Source of the DNA: an uncultured Anaerotignum sp.
GTDB taxonomy: Bacteria; Bacillota; Clostridia; Lachnospirales; Anaerotignaceae
Assembly: GCF_934277605.1 (NCBI RefSeq)
Contig: NZ_CAKQVD010000008.1
Span: 1 to 52,348, forward strand
DNA: 52,348 nucleotides
Reading direction: 5' to 3'
Positions 9,378 to 18,063 of the stretch are shown here, piece by piece. The notes under the pieces are model-generated. The model saw only the letters and a program-made list of their open reading frames with translations, made no database searches and was not told the origin of the DNA. Position 1 is the stretch's first letter. Each line of letters opens with the position of its first letter. Made by a program: the position numbers and the translations under genes.

Positions 9378-9407
9378 AAAAAAAGGGCATCGACCTTGTC
9401 GATACCC
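9378..9407 (-). terminator. Rho-independent terminator of the thiamine salvage operon
   Basis: On the minus strand, 15 bp past the thiY stop, GGGTATCGAC and GTCGATGCCC form a 10-bp stem with one mismatch and a 3-nt loop, followed by seven Ts. This is a standard intrinsic terminator and isolates the thi operon from the cas operon. Confidence 0.85.
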
Positions 9408-9421
9408 ATTCTTTTATATGC

Positions 9422-10432
9422 TTATTCATCCAACAAATTCTTTACCAAGAAGGAAACATCTGCTTTTTCCTTCAAAATACCGTTTTCATACATCCAATCT
9501 GCATTGTTCTGCCATACGGATACATCCTGGGACAAGAATTTTGCATCTTCCGTTTCCATCACAGGCAGAAGGATTTCCATGCTCTTTGTTTCCACTGTTT
9601 TGGAAAGAGGGAAGTTTTCTTCATTCTGGTGATCCAGCAAAATCTGCAACGCTTCTTCGGGGTTTTCCTTCATAAAAGCAAAGCCCTTGCGGCAAGCACG
9701 CAGGAATTTTTCGATTTTTTCGGGGTTTTTATCCACTGTATCCTTCCCTGCCAGGAACACCAGCTCATAGCACTGGGGAACGCCGTAATCGGTGGGGTAG
9801 AAATAGTTGATATCAAAGCCTTCCTCCTCCAGCTGAGGCACCTCATGGTTTACCATGTTGCCTGTGGTTGCATCCACCTGTCCGGTTGTGGTTGCTGTCA
9901 AAAGGTCAAAGCCGACATCTACAAATTGGCAGTCATCCGCAGACAGCCCTACGTTTTTCAGCATAGATGCAATCTGTGCCTCGGAAAGAACCGTACCGCT
10001 ATAGCCGATTTTCTTTCCTGCCAGATCCTCCGCACCCTTGATGCCGCTTTTCGCAAGGGAAATCACAACATTCAGAGAGCTTTGTGTCACCGCACCGACA
10101 GAAACAATGGGAACATCCTCCTCCACTGCTGTCTGGATGGCATCCTGCAAATAATACATCCCGATATCCGCCTTGCCTGCCGCCGGCATGGAAATACCGT
10201 CATTTGTGTTGGCAGGGAAGTTGATAACCAGATTCAAGCCTTCCTCCGCAAAATATCCCTTTTCCTGCGCAACATACAGGAAGGAATGAACAGCATTGGG
10301 ATACCAGTCCAAAACAATATTAAAATCCTCCAGAGCCGTATCATCTTTTTTTGCATCGGTTCCGCCGCCGCAGCCTGCCGCACCGAATGCCAGCACCGCC
10401 GCCATGCCAAGTGCCATCAGTTTCTTTTTCAT
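9422..10432 (-). CDS. thiY: ABC transporter substrate-binding lipoprotein for thiamine pyrimidine precursor
   Basis: A 336-residue NMT1/THI5-like periplasmic-type binding protein. The signal peptide ends in the lipobox AAGC with Cys21, so the mature protein is a membrane-anchored lipoprotein. The mature part begins FNIVLDWYPNAVHSFLYVAQEKGYF, the signature of ThiY-like pyrimidine-precursor binders, with AAGKADIGMYYL further on. ThiY proteins capture formylaminopyrimidine or HMP-type compounds for salvage. It is the last gene of an operon with permease, ATPase and tenA, downstream of a TPP riboswitch, which supports the substrate assignment. Confidence 0.9.
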   Translation of the reverse strand: MKKKLMALGMAAVLAFGAAGCGGGTDAKKDDTALEDFNIVLDWYPNAVHSFLYVAQEKGYFAEEGLNLVINFPANTNDGISMPAAGKADIGMYYLQDAIQTAVEEDVPIVSVGAVTQSSLNVVISLAKSGIKGAEDLAGKKIGYSGTVLSEAQIASMLKNVGLSADDCQFVDVGFDLLTATTTGQVDATTGNMVNHEVPQLEEEGFDINYFYPTDYGVPQCYELVFLAGKDTVDKNPEKIEKFLRACRKGFAFMKENPEEALQILLDHQNEENFPLSKTVETKSMEILLPVMETEDAKFLSQDVSVWQNNADWMYENGILKEKADVSFLVKNLLDE

Positions 10433-10462
10433 AGTTACTCTCCCTTCTTTTTTTGCGAGCCG

Positions 10463-11206
10463 TTACAGCTCTTTCCTCCATGTAATAACCTTCTTTTCTA
10501 TCAAGGCAATGAGGCCGACTGCCACCATTGCCACAACGGACAGCAGCACAACGGGGGCAAACACCCCTGCACCGTCCAGCTGTGTCATCATACGCTTACT
10601 GAAATAGCCAAGCCCCTTCTGCGCCCCAAGCCATTCCGCAATCGCCGCCCCGATGACGCTCATGGGAACGGACATCTTGATTGCAGAAAAGAAATGCGGC
10701 AGAGCCGTCGGCAGCTTCAGCTTAACAAAAATATCCTTTTTGCTTGCACCATAGGTAAAAAGCAATTCCTCCATTTCCCGCTTGGTACCCTTCAAGCCGT
10801 CAAAAACGGTAATCGCAATCGGGAAAAACGTCATCAGAATTGTCACAAGCACCTTGCTCCAAATGCCATAGCCAAACCAGAGGATGAATAGCGGCGCAAG
10901 AGCCGTTGTGGGAATCGTCTGGGAGGCAATGATGACGGGGTAAAGCGTTTTTTCGATTCTCGGGTTCCAGTCCATCGAAATGGCAAGCAAAAGCCCCAGC
11001 ACAACGGAAATGCAAAGCCCCAATGCCGTCACGCCCATGGTTGCGGGCAAATGCACCAAAAGCAAGGGCTTTCTCAGCTCCCACAGCCGCACCAAAATCT
11101 GCGTGGGCGAGGGCAAAATATATGCCGCATGGATTCCCATTGCCGCCCCCTGCCAAAAAAGCAGAAGGATAAACACCAAAATTAAGGAAGAAATGTTTCT
11201 TTTCAT
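10463..11206 (-). CDS. thiX: ABC transporter permease for thiamine pyrimidine precursor
   Basis: A 247-residue integral membrane protein with about six hydrophobic helices, in the SsuC/TauC/ThiX permease family. The cytoplasmic EAA-type loop that contacts the ATPase reads ELLFTYGASKKDIFVKLKLP, near residues 150-170. IPTTALAPLFILWFGYG is typical of the family. The ATG overlaps the end of the ATPase gene (4 bp), so the two are probably translationally coupled. Function as the channel for thiamine precursors is inferred from operon context and the riboswitch. Confidence 0.88.
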   Translation of the reverse strand: MKRNISSLILVFILLLFWQGAAMGIHAAYILPSPTQILVRLWELRKPLLLVHLPATMGVTALGLCISVVLGLLLAISMDWNPRIEKTLYPVIIASQTIPTTALAPLFILWFGYGIWSKVLVTILMTFFPIAITVFDGLKGTKREMEELLFTYGASKKDIFVKLKLPTALPHFFSAIKMSVPMSVIGAAIAEWLGAQKGLGYFSKRMMTQLDGAGVFAPVVLLSVVAMVAVGLIALIEKKVITWRKEL

Positions 11207-11958
11207 AAGCGCACACTCCTTCTCAGCTTTCCAATCAGCCGTTCCTTCAAATCGACGATTTCGGGCTTTTTCAAATCACTTCTGTCCCGATGGGCAGGCA
11301 GAGGCACCTCCACCATTTCCATAGAGGAAAACGGTCTGTCCTGAATGACAAAAATCTTCTTGGAAAGGAACACCGCCTCCTCCACATCATGTGTGATAAA
11401 AAGAATCGTTTTATGATAATGCTCCCACTGCTCCAGCAGCCATTCCTGCATTTCCACCCGTGTCAGATAATCCAGTGCGGAAAACGGCTCATCCAGCAAA
11501 AGCATTTCCGCCCCCGAAAGCAGCGTGCGTGCAAAGGAAACCCTCTGCTTCATGCCGCCCGAAAGATCCTTGGGGTATTTTTTTATATATTCCGAAAGTC
11601 CGACCTGTGCCAAAACCTCCTTGCAGCGTTTTGCCTGCTCCGCCGCAGGCACGCCTGCCAGCTCCATCGGCAAGCAGATGTTTTTCTCAATCGTGCGCCA
11701 AGGAAAGAGCAAATCCTTCTGCGGCATAAAGGCACTATATTGCTTTTGCTCCCCAATGGGCCTGCCATTGACGAAAATCTCGCCCCTTTGCAGCTCCTCC
11801 AAGCCGTTAATCAGGCGGAAAATCGTACTTTTGCCGCAGCCGCTTGCCCCGATAATCGAAACAAAATCCCCCTTCTCCACCGAGAAGGAAAGGTTCTCCA
11901 TCATTGGCTGCTCATCCACTGCATAGCGGAAGGACACATCTTTAAATTCCAGCATCAT
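11203..11958 (-). CDS. thiZ: ABC transporter ATP-binding protein for thiamine pyrimidine precursor
   Basis: A 251-residue ATPase of the nitrate/sulfonate/taurine class. Walker A is GASGCGKST, the Q-loop is in FMPQKDLLFPWRT, the signature is LSGGMKQR, Walker B is LLLDEPFSALD, and the switch histidine lies in ITHDVEEA. It powers uptake through ThiX. ATG 11958 was selected; a GTG at 11964 and an ATG at 11955 are alternatives, with AAGGA just upstream. Second gene of the riboswitch-controlled operon, 45 bp after tenA. Confidence 0.9.
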   Translation of the reverse strand: MMLEFKDVSFRYAVDEQPMMENLSFSVEKGDFVSIIGASGCGKSTIFRLINGLEELQRGEIFVNGRPIGEQKQYSAFMPQKDLLFPWRTIEKNICLPMELAGVPAAEQAKRCKEVLAQVGLSEYIKKYPKDLSGGMKQRVSFARTLLSGAEMLLLDEPFSALDYLTRVEMQEWLLEQWEHYHKTILFITHDVEEAVFLSKKIFVIQDRPFSSMEMVEVPLPAHRDRSDLKKPEIVDLKERLIGKLRRSVRL

Positions 11959-12003
11959 TTGCACACCATTCCTTACTGTTCACAGAAATTTCTTCTGCAC
12001 GGC

Positions 12004-12666
12004 TTATTCGGGCATAGCCTCATACGCCATATCCCAGAACATCGCCTCATAGCGACTGCAATTTACGAAAATTTCCTTCAAATGCGCTTCCTTGGCGGGA
12101 GAAATTCCCTCGCCCAGCTCATTTACCAAATCAATGATTTCCTGCGTGGTTTCACGATATTCCTTGCTGCAATAGCCACGCACCCATTCGCCGTACAGGG
12201 GATGCTCCGTAGCACCGGGAATCTGCTGATGATGCTCCCCAATCATCTGATAGCTCCATGCGCAGGAAAGCACCGCCACCAAAATCTCCAGAGGGCCGCC
12301 CTTATAGGCCTCATCCAGCATATAGGAGGTATAGGACTGGTTCGCCAAGGTGGATTTTGTGGTTGCCACCTCCTGCTCGGTAATGCCCAGACGGGACATA
12401 TATGCCTTATGGATATTCATTTCTCCATCCAAGGTATCATGCACCATATAGGAGAAGCGTGTCATCAGCGCCTCGTCCTCTGTTTTTACCACGCCCATCG
12501 CAAATACCTTTGCATATTGCAGCAAATAGCGATAATCCTGCACCATATAAAAACGGAATTTATCCTCCCGCAAGATGCCCTCGCCCAGCTCCTTCACAAA
12601 GGGCTGCTCCAAATAGCCGTCCCAAATCGGTTTTGCCGCTGCATATAATTTGTCTGTTAAGCTCAT
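12004..12666 (-). CDS. tenA: Aminopyrimidine aminohydrolase / thiaminase II
   Basis: A 220-residue TenA protein. From start ATG 12666 the residues fall on the known TenA active-site numbering: Asp44 and Tyr47 in MVQDYRYL, Tyr112 in QSYTSYM, Cys135 in VLSCAWSY, and a C-terminal Glu in SRYEAMFWD. TenA hydrolyses base-degraded thiamine (aminopyrimidine) to HMP, which is fed back into thiamine synthesis. It is the first gene after the TPP riboswitch and is co-transcribed with the uptake system, a textbook salvage operon. The start was chosen from AAAGGA 9-10 bases upstream; an ATG 27 bp further up lies closer to the riboswitch terminator. Confidence 0.95.
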   Translation of the reverse strand: MSLTDKLYAAAKPIWDGYLEQPFVKELGEGILREDKFRFYMVQDYRYLLQYAKVFAMGVVKTEDEALMTRFSYMVHDTLDGEMNIHKAYMSRLGITEQEVATTKSTLANQSYTSYMLDEAYKGGPLEILVAVLSCAWSYQMIGEHHQQIPGATEHPLYGEWVRGYCSKEYRETTQEIIDLVNELGEGISPAKEAHLKEIFVNCSRYEAMFWDMAYEAMPE

Positions 12667-12710
12667 GTTTTTTCTTCCTTTCTGTCCCTGCATAAGATTT
12701 TCTCATAAAG

Positions 12711-12743
12711 AAAAGACCTTCTCCCATCGGGAAAAGGTCTTTT
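12711..12743 (-). terminator. TPP riboswitch expression-platform terminator
   Basis: On the minus strand, AAAAGACCTT pairs with AAGGTCTTTT around an inner TCCC/GGGA stem, followed by a T-rich run. It lies between the TPP aptamer and tenA. It therefore acts as the OFF-state terminator that forms when thiamine pyrophosphate is bound. Confidence 0.88.
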
Positions 12744-12762
12744 TGCTTTCCTTGTTTCGCTT

Positions 12763-12840
12763 CCCTCCGTTGGCATTAACCACATCAAGTTCAAAGGGTT
12801 GGAATCCTTCCTCTCAGCCACCTTCGGCAGCACCCCCAGC
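12763..12840 (-). promoter_or_regulatory. TPP riboswitch aptamer (THI element)
   Basis: Read on the minus strand, the sequence contains the conserved THI-box blocks in order: CTGGGGGTGC, then GGCTGAGAGG, then ACCCTTTGAACTTGATG, then GTTAATGCCAACGGAGGG. GGCTGAGA and ACCCTTTGAAC are the TPP-binding core. With the terminator at 12711-12743 it switches the tenA-thiZ-thiX-thiY operon off when TPP is plentiful. Confidence 0.97.
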
Positions 12841-13038
12841 TTTTTCTGCTTATTTCTTTGATTATAGCACATTTTTCCCAAATGGCAAACCCTTCTTTTG
12901 CACAATCCGGAACATTCCCCTTCTATCAGAATTTCACAAAAATTTCAAGAAATCTTAAGATTATTTTACTTTACTTTTTCCTGAAATTGACTACACTAAA
13001 GAATGTGCAACAATACTTAAATTGCCAACATAAAAGCA

Positions 13039-13238
13039 GAAGGGTTCGGGGAACAAGTTCCCCGACTTAAATCCGCAGTCGGCGTGGCAGTTTGCTGACA
13101 AACCAGCCCAAAGGGCTGCTGCTATGCAGTGCCAGTATTTCCGGCGAGGAAAACTGTGTGTTTCAAGGTGCTTGTCACCGCCGGAACACATCAGTTTATT
13201 CTTCTGTCCAACAAGTCAAAAACCTGTTTTTGACTTAA
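13039..13238 (+). repeat. Structured intergenic repeat A, copy 1
   Basis: A roughly 200-bp element also present at 29681, 49615 and 51419. In this copy TCGGGGAAC pairs with GTTCCCCGA (13046-13065). AAACTGTGTGTT pairs with AACACA-T-CAGTTT around a GGTG/CACC hairpin. AAGTCAAAAAC pairs with GTTTTTGACTT (13213-13236). The stems match copy 4 in position but differ in sequence by compensatory changes. It lies just upstream of the exporter gene at 13264, so if transcribed it would sit in that leader. Confidence 0.8.
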
Positions 13239-13263
13239 TTTTTTAGAAAGGAACCCCACGGTT

Positions 13264-14022
13264 ATGGATTATGATACCCAACTGATTAACCTTGCCTTAG
13301 ATGCGGGAGAAATCATGCTTGCCTCGGGAGCGGAAACCTTCCGTGTGCAAGACACAATGCAGCGGATTCTCTCCGTTTCCGGCAGGGAAAAAATAGAGGC
13401 ACTGGCGATGTGTACGCTTTTGATGGCGACACTGCCCAGAGAGGAAAAGGGGCCTCTCTCCATGGCTCGTGCCGTAAAAAACCGTGATTTGAATTTTGAA
13501 AAAATCTGTGCCGTCAATGATTTGTCCCGCTCCTTTGTTTCGGGCAAAATCAACGTGACAGAGGCGTTAAACCGCTGCCAAGAAATTCATCACGCACCCA
13601 ACTTCAAATTCCGCACCCGCGTGCTTGGCTATGCCATCAGCGGTGCAGGCTTCGCCTTTATGGTCGGCGGCAGTCTTCAGGATTTTCTGGTGTCCTTCTT
13701 CATTGCTCTTTTTATGGGAATCACACTGGTCTATCTGGAGCATAAAAAAATCCCCTTCTTCTTCGCCCCCCTGATGGGCGGCTTGGTCACGGGGCTTGCC
13801 GCCTGCACGGCGCATTTCCTCTTTCCCACAACGCAGCTGGATAAGCTGATTATCGGCACAATGAAGGTGCTTTTGCCGGGGCTTGCGCTTTCCAAGGCCA
13901 TGCGTGACCTTTTGGAAGGCAACCTCATCAGCGGCAACTCCAAGGTGGTTGAGGTTTTGCTGATTGCCTGCTCGATTGCCGCAGGGGTTGCGATTGCGCT
14001 GACGCTGTTTCAAATGACTTAA
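13264..14022 (+). CDS. Threonine/serine exporter family protein (DUF1212, YjjP-like)
   Basis: A 252-residue protein. The soluble N-terminal half starts with LALDAGEIMLASGAETFRVQDTM, the conserved DUF1212/ThrE N-terminal motif containing a GAET box. The C-terminal half has about four to five membrane helices. Proteins of this family pair with a small YjjB-type (DUF3815) membrane protein to export threonine, serine or, in enterics, succinate. The partner lies 19 bp downstream. The actual substrate is not determined by the sequence. AAAGGA precedes the ATG. It begins a three-gene operon. Confidence 0.88.
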   Translation: MDYDTQLINLALDAGEIMLASGAETFRVQDTMQRILSVSGREKIEALAMCTLLMATLPREEKGPLSMARAVKNRDLNFEKICAVNDLSRSFVSGKINVTEALNRCQEIHHAPNFKFRTRVLGYAISGAGFAFMVGGSLQDFLVSFFIALFMGITLVYLEHKKIPFFFAPLMGGLVTGLAACTAHFLFPTTQLDKLIIGTMKVLLPGLALSKAMRDLLEGNLISGNSKVVEVLLIACSIAAGVAIALTLFQMT

Positions 14023-14040
14023 GAATCGGAGGAATCCCTT

Positions 14041-14508
14041 ATGAATACAACCTTATTTTTCTATCTTGTGCATCCCTTGGTTGCACTGGTTGCAAGCATT
14101 GGCTATGCCATTGTCTGCAACGCTCCCCGGAAGGAAATCCCCTATTGCGGCTTGACCTCCTTCCTCTGCTGGCTGGTGTATCAGCTTGTGCTGCGGCATG
14201 ATGGCTCGTCCTTTTTGGCAACCCTGCTGGCAACCTTTGCCGCAACCGCCTTTGCCCGCTTCCTCTCCTACCACAGAATGCTGCCGACGATTGTGTATCA
14301 CATTCCGGGTATTCTGCCCTTGGTACCGGGGGCGGCGGTCTATCGCTGCATTAACTCCGCAATGGAAAGCCGTGTGCTTGAAACAACGGCAAACATCTTA
14401 ACCGCCTTAAAGCTGGCAGGTGCCATCGGCATTGGCTCGGTTATCATTCTGGTTCTGCCGCAGGCATGGTTTTGCATTTTCCCCAGACTGAAGCGCAGAA
14501 ACACCTAA
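14041..14508 (+). CDS. Threonine/serine exporter family small subunit (DUF3815, YjjB-like)
   Basis: A 155-residue membrane protein with four to five hydrophobic helices. ILPLVPGAAVYRCINSAM is the hallmark PGA(A/G)xY motif of DUF3815/ThrE_2. NAPRKEIPYCGL near residue 30 is also typical. It should combine with one or both flanking DUF1212 proteins to form the exporter. GGAGG lies 8 bases before the ATG. Confidence 0.88.
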   Translation: MNTTLFFYLVHPLVALVASIGYAIVCNAPRKEIPYCGLTSFLCWLVYQLVLRHDGSSFLATLLATFAATAFARFLSYHRMLPTIVYHIPGILPLVPGAAVYRCINSAMESRVLETTANILTALKLAGAIGIGSVIILVLPQAWFCIFPRLKRRNT

Positions 14509-14550
14509 CACAAACATTCGATTTTTTCAAACAGAAAGGAGGCACGCTTT

Positions 14551-15303
14551 ATGGATAACGATACCAAGCTCATCAATCTGGCACTGGATGCAGGCGAAAT
14601 TATGCTGAAAAACGGTGCGGAAACCTTCCGTGTGCAGGATACCATGCAGCGCATCCTCTCCACCACAGGCAGAGAAAAGATTGAGGCAACCGCCATCTCC
14701 ACCGCCCTCATCGTTACCCTGCCCAGAGAGGAAAAGGGCCCCCTTTCCATGATGCGTGGTGTTCGCACACGCACCATCAATTTTGAAAAGGTCTGCGAGG
14801 TCAACGATATGTCCCGCGCCTTTGTTTCGGGGCAAATCTCCTTGGATGAGGCGATAGAGCGTTTGCGGGAAATCCATCAGTTTTCCTTCTATCGTCTGCC
14901 GCTTCGTATTTTCGGCTACGGCATGATTTCCGGCTGCTGCTCCTTTTTGGATACACCCTTCCTTCTGGATGGCTGCATTGCCTTTGTCATCGGGCTGTTT
15001 TTAGGCTGCCTGGATATCTGGCTTGGCAAGCAGAAAATCCCCTATTTCCTCGGGCCGTTTCTGGGCGGTGTTGCGGCGGCATTTCTGACCTGTATCATAC
15101 AGCCGCTTTTCCCCTCCGCCCATGTGGGCACCATCATCATCGGCAGCATTATGCCGCTTTTGCCGGGGATGACCTTTGCCAAGTCCATGCGTGACCTGCT
15201 GGAGGGCAACCTCATCAGCGGCTACACAAAGGCGATTGAGGCGTTGGTCATTGCCTGCTCTCTGGCGGGCGGCGTCGGCTTAACGCTCTCCTATTTCAAA
15301 TAA
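14551..15303 (+). CDS. Threonine/serine exporter family protein (DUF1212), second copy
   Basis: A 250-residue paralogue of the protein at 13264. It shares LALDAGEIMLKNGAETFRVQDTMQRILS and the C-terminal MRDLLEGNLISG block, while the membrane portions differ more. It follows the YjjB-like gene with AAAGGAGG upstream of the ATG. The arrangement DUF1212-DUF3815-DUF1212 means one small subunit could serve two alternative large subunits. Duplication followed by divergence is inferred from conserved N-termini and divergent helices. Confidence 0.87.
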   Translation: MDNDTKLINLALDAGEIMLKNGAETFRVQDTMQRILSTTGREKIEATAISTALIVTLPREEKGPLSMMRGVRTRTINFEKVCEVNDMSRAFVSGQISLDEAIERLREIHQFSFYRLPLRIFGYGMISGCCSFLDTPFLLDGCIAFVIGLFLGCLDIWLGKQKIPYFLGPFLGGVAAAFLTCIIQPLFPSAHVGTIIIGSIMPLLPGMTFAKSMRDLLEGNLISGYTKAIEALVIACSLAGGVGLTLSYFK

Positions 15304-15317
15304 AAAATTTTATACAT

Positions 15318-15362
15318 AAAAAAAGCGAAGGATTCGGTATCTCCCGTTTCCCTCGCTTTTTT
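15318..15362. terminator. Bidirectional terminator between exporter operon and recR
   Basis: AAAAAAGCGAAGG pairs with CCCTCGCTTTTTT around a loop of about 17 nt. There is an A tract on one side and a T tract on the other, so it can serve the exporter operon (plus) and recR (minus), whose stop is at 15365. Confidence 0.85.
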
Positions 15363-15364
15363 CT

Positions 15365-15961
15365 TTATAATTCTCTTCTGCCCTCCAAGGCTCTGGAAAG
15401 CGTGATTTCATCCACATATTCCAAATCGCCGCCAACCGGCACACCGTTTGCAATGCGGGTTACCTTCACATCCAAGGGCTTGAGCAGCTTTGCAAGATAC
15501 ATCGCCGTTGCCTCGCCCTCCACATTCGGATTGGTCGCAAGAATGACCTCCGCAACCGTCCCATCTATGCGGCTGAGCAACTCCTTGATATGAATATCCT
15601 GCGGGCCAATGCCCGTCATGGGAGAAATCGCCCCATGCAGCACATGATACACGCCATGGAATTCCTTCGTCCGTTCATACGCCGCCATATCCCTCGGGTC
15701 CTCCACCACCATAATGACAGAGTGATCTCGCTTGGGGCTGGCGCAAACGGGGCAAATCTCCTCCTCCGTCAGATTGCAGCAGACAGCGCAGTATTTTACC
15801 TCATCCTTTGCCGCAAGAATGGCCTCGGAAAGAGCGGCTACCCTTTCTCTCGGCAAATTGATGATGTGAAATGCCAAGCGCTGTGCGGATTTTCCGCCAA
15901 TGCCGGGCAGAGATGCCAATTCCTCAATGAGCCTTGTCATCGGGTTGCCGTAATAATTCAT
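15365..15961 (-). CDS. recR: Recombination mediator protein RecR
   Basis: A 198-residue protein of exact RecR length. An N-terminal helix-hairpin-helix is seen in LASLPGIGGKSAQRLAFHI. The four-cysteine zinc finger is CAVCCNLTEEEICPVC, and the Toprim domain contains VILATNPNVEGEATAMYLA. The C-terminus has RIANGVPVGGDLEYVDEITL. RecR loads RecA with RecF/RecO at gaps. It is the third gene of the conserved dnaX-ybaB-recR cluster and probably co-transcribed with ybaB (15-bp gap). Confidence 0.98.
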   Translation of the reverse strand: MNYYGNPMTRLIEELASLPGIGGKSAQRLAFHIINLPRERVAALSEAILAAKDEVKYCAVCCNLTEEEICPVCASPKRDHSVIMVVEDPRDMAAYERTKEFHGVYHVLHGAISPMTGIGPQDIHIKELLSRIDGTVAEVILATNPNVEGEATAMYLAKLLKPLDVKVTRIANGVPVGGDLEYVDEITLSRALEGRREL

Positions 15962-15976
15962 GCTATCCCTTCTTTA

Positions 15977-16315
15977 TCAGAACATACCGCCCAAGCCGCC
16001 GGTCATTCTGCCCATTTCCGCATTATACATTTCCTCCACCTGACGAATGGCCTCATTCACAGCGGAGATAATCAAATCCTCCAGCATTTCCACATCATCG
16101 GGATCCACCACATCGGGATTGATTTTCAGCTCCTGAATTTCCTTTTTCCCTGTGATAACCACCTTCACTGCACCGCCGCCGCTTGTCATTTCCAGTGTCT
16201 TTGCCTGCAGCTCCTCCTGCTTTTCCATCATCTGCTTCTGCATTTTCTGCGCCTGCTTCATGAGGTTGTTCATATTCATGCCGCCCATGCCGCCGGGAAA
16301 ACCGCCTTTTGCCAT
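15977..16315 (-). CDS. YbaB/EbfC family nucleoid-associated protein
   Basis: A 112-residue protein starting MAKGGFPGGMGGMNMNNLMKQAQKMQKQM, followed by a coiled helix and the GGGAVKVVITGKKEIQELKINPDVVDPDD core of the YbaB family. These proteins bind DNA as dimers and are nearly always encoded between dnaX and recR. ATG 16315 was chosen over the in-frame codon 33 bp upstream because AGGAGG lies directly before it. Confidence 0.96.
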   Translation of the reverse strand: MAKGGFPGGMGGMNMNNLMKQAQKMQKQMMEKQEELQAKTLEMTSGGGAVKVVITGKKEIQELKINPDVVDPDDVEMLEDLIISAVNEAIRQVEEMYNAEMGRMTGGLGGMF

Positions 16316-16388
16316 ATCTGACTCCTCCTTATATTCTAAAAAATTCAATCCTTTTTATTTTATCCGAAATCATGCCGTCTGACAAGTA

Positions 16389-17981
16389 TCATTCCACATC
16401 TGCTTCGGGGAGATACCCCAGAATGCTTGCAAACTCCGCATCCTCCTGCTCGGAAGGGGCTTCCTCCTGCTTGCCATACGCCGCCTCATACCATTTTTCG
16501 TATTCTTCCTTTGTGGTGGTGCGGATTTCAAAGCTTTTGCCCGTTTCCTTCTCCAAAACAGCGGCAATTTTATCTATTCCACACTTTACCATATCCGTCA
16601 GTGCGGAATATTCGCAAACCAGATAGAGAAACTCATCCTCCTTGAAGCCGATTTCCACCTGTGCAAGCTTCGCCTTCAGCACCGCATCATCCACATCATT
16701 GCGCAGCAACGCCCATTTTTCCTGCACCTGCTTCCTGTCCTCCGGCAATGCGGGGGGCTTGCGTTTGGGCTTAGGCTTTTCCTTCGGCTGCACCGCCGCA
16801 GTCTGCACCGCCGCAAGCGGAACGCCCTCCTGCATTTTTCGCTCCAATTCGCCTAAGCGTGCCGCCAATGCAGTCAAGTCCTTTTCTGTCCAAGGGGCGC
16901 AAAGCTTCATCAGCTCCACCTCAAGCAAAATCCGCTCATTCGGCGCCCATTTCAATTCACTTTGCAAATCGGAAAATCTGCCGATGAAATAAATCAGCTC
17001 CTCCGGCGAAAGCACCTGTGCCGCCTGCCGCAGCCGCTCCCCATCCTCTGCGGATAAATCCAAAAGCCGTGTGGCATCGGGCAGGGTTGCCGCCATCAGA
17101 AGATTACGCAAATGCTGAAGCAGCTCCGCAATAAACTGCTTCACATCCCGTCCGTCCTGCATCATCTGCTCCACCAAAAGCATTGCCTGCTTGGCATCCC
17201 GCTTGGCAAGCGCCTCTGTCATTTCAAAGAAAATCGTCTGGTCAACCGCGCCCATGATGTCCAGCACCTTTTCCAGCGTGACCTCCTCGCCGCTGAAAAA
17301 GGCAAGGCACTGGTCTAAAATGCTCAGGGAATCACGCATGGAGCCGTCCCCCAGGTGTGCCACATAGCGCACTGCCTCCGGGGTGGCCTGCTGTCCCTCC
17401 TCCGCCAGGTAGCCCATCAATGCTTGGGCAATCGTTTCTGTGGTAATCCTGCGGAAATCAAACCGCTGTACACGGGAAAGAATCGTTGCCGGCACCTTCT
17501 GCGGATCGGTTGTCGCCAAAATGAAAATCACATGCGCCGGCGGCTCCTCCAAGGTTTTCAAGAGGGCATTAAACGCCGCCGCAGAAAGCATATGCACCTC
17601 ATCAATGATATAGACCTTATATTTCCCCTGTGTGGGAGGATATTTGACCTCCTCACGAATTTCACGGATATTATCCACGCCGTTATTCGAGGCAGCGTCA
17701 ATCTCAATCACATTCACGCTTCTGCCCGCAAGAATATCCCTGCAAACCGCACATTCGTTGCAGGGCTCCCCCTCGGCAGTCAGATGGGTACAGTTGATGG
17801 CTCTGGCAAAAATCTTCGCCGTAGAGGTTTTCCCTGTTCCTCTGGTGCCGCAAAACAGATACGCATGGGACACACGCCCCGTTTTCATCTGATTTTTCAG
17901 CGTTCTGACGATATGCTCCTGCCCGATGACGCTCTCAAACGTCTGCGGGCGGAATTTTCGATATAAAGCCGTATAAGCCAT
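16389..17981 (-). CDS. dnaX: DNA polymerase III subunits gamma and tau
   Basis: A 530-residue clamp-loader ATPase starting MAYTALYRKFRPQTFESVIGQEHIV. Walker A is GTRGTGKTS, the zinc-binding cluster spans CTHLTAEGEPCNECAVC, the Walker B region is VYIIDEVHMLS, and sensor and arginine-finger segments follow (ILATTDPQKVPATILSRVQRF). The C-terminal third contains a charged linker (KPKPKRKPPALPEDRK) and the tau-type extension. I saw no clear frameshift slip site for gamma. GAGGAGAG precedes ATG 17981. Confidence 0.97.
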   Translation of the reverse strand: MAYTALYRKFRPQTFESVIGQEHIVRTLKNQMKTGRVSHAYLFCGTRGTGKTSTAKIFARAINCTHLTAEGEPCNECAVCRDILAGRSVNVIEIDAASNNGVDNIREIREEVKYPPTQGKYKVYIIDEVHMLSAAAFNALLKTLEEPPAHVIFILATTDPQKVPATILSRVQRFDFRRITTETIAQALMGYLAEEGQQATPEAVRYVAHLGDGSMRDSLSILDQCLAFFSGEEVTLEKVLDIMGAVDQTIFFEMTEALAKRDAKQAMLLVEQMMQDGRDVKQFIAELLQHLRNLLMAATLPDATRLLDLSAEDGERLRQAAQVLSPEELIYFIGRFSDLQSELKWAPNERILLEVELMKLCAPWTEKDLTALAARLGELERKMQEGVPLAAVQTAAVQPKEKPKPKRKPPALPEDRKQVQEKWALLRNDVDDAVLKAKLAQVEIGFKEDEFLYLVCEYSALTDMVKCGIDKIAAVLEKETGKSFEIRTTTKEEYEKWYEAAYGKQEEAPSEQEDAEFASILGYLPEADVE

Positions 17982-18063
17982 AAGCACTCTCCTCTTTTTT
18001 CCGAATCAAAATCGGACATTCTGTTGTTATGATACCACAGTTTCCGGAAAAATGATACACTCC

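Noticed and set aside
12663..13191. Minus-strand frames of 80 and 66 codons upstream of tenA
   Set aside because: They overlie the TPP riboswitch, its terminator and repeat A copy 1, and have no homology or ribosome binding site.
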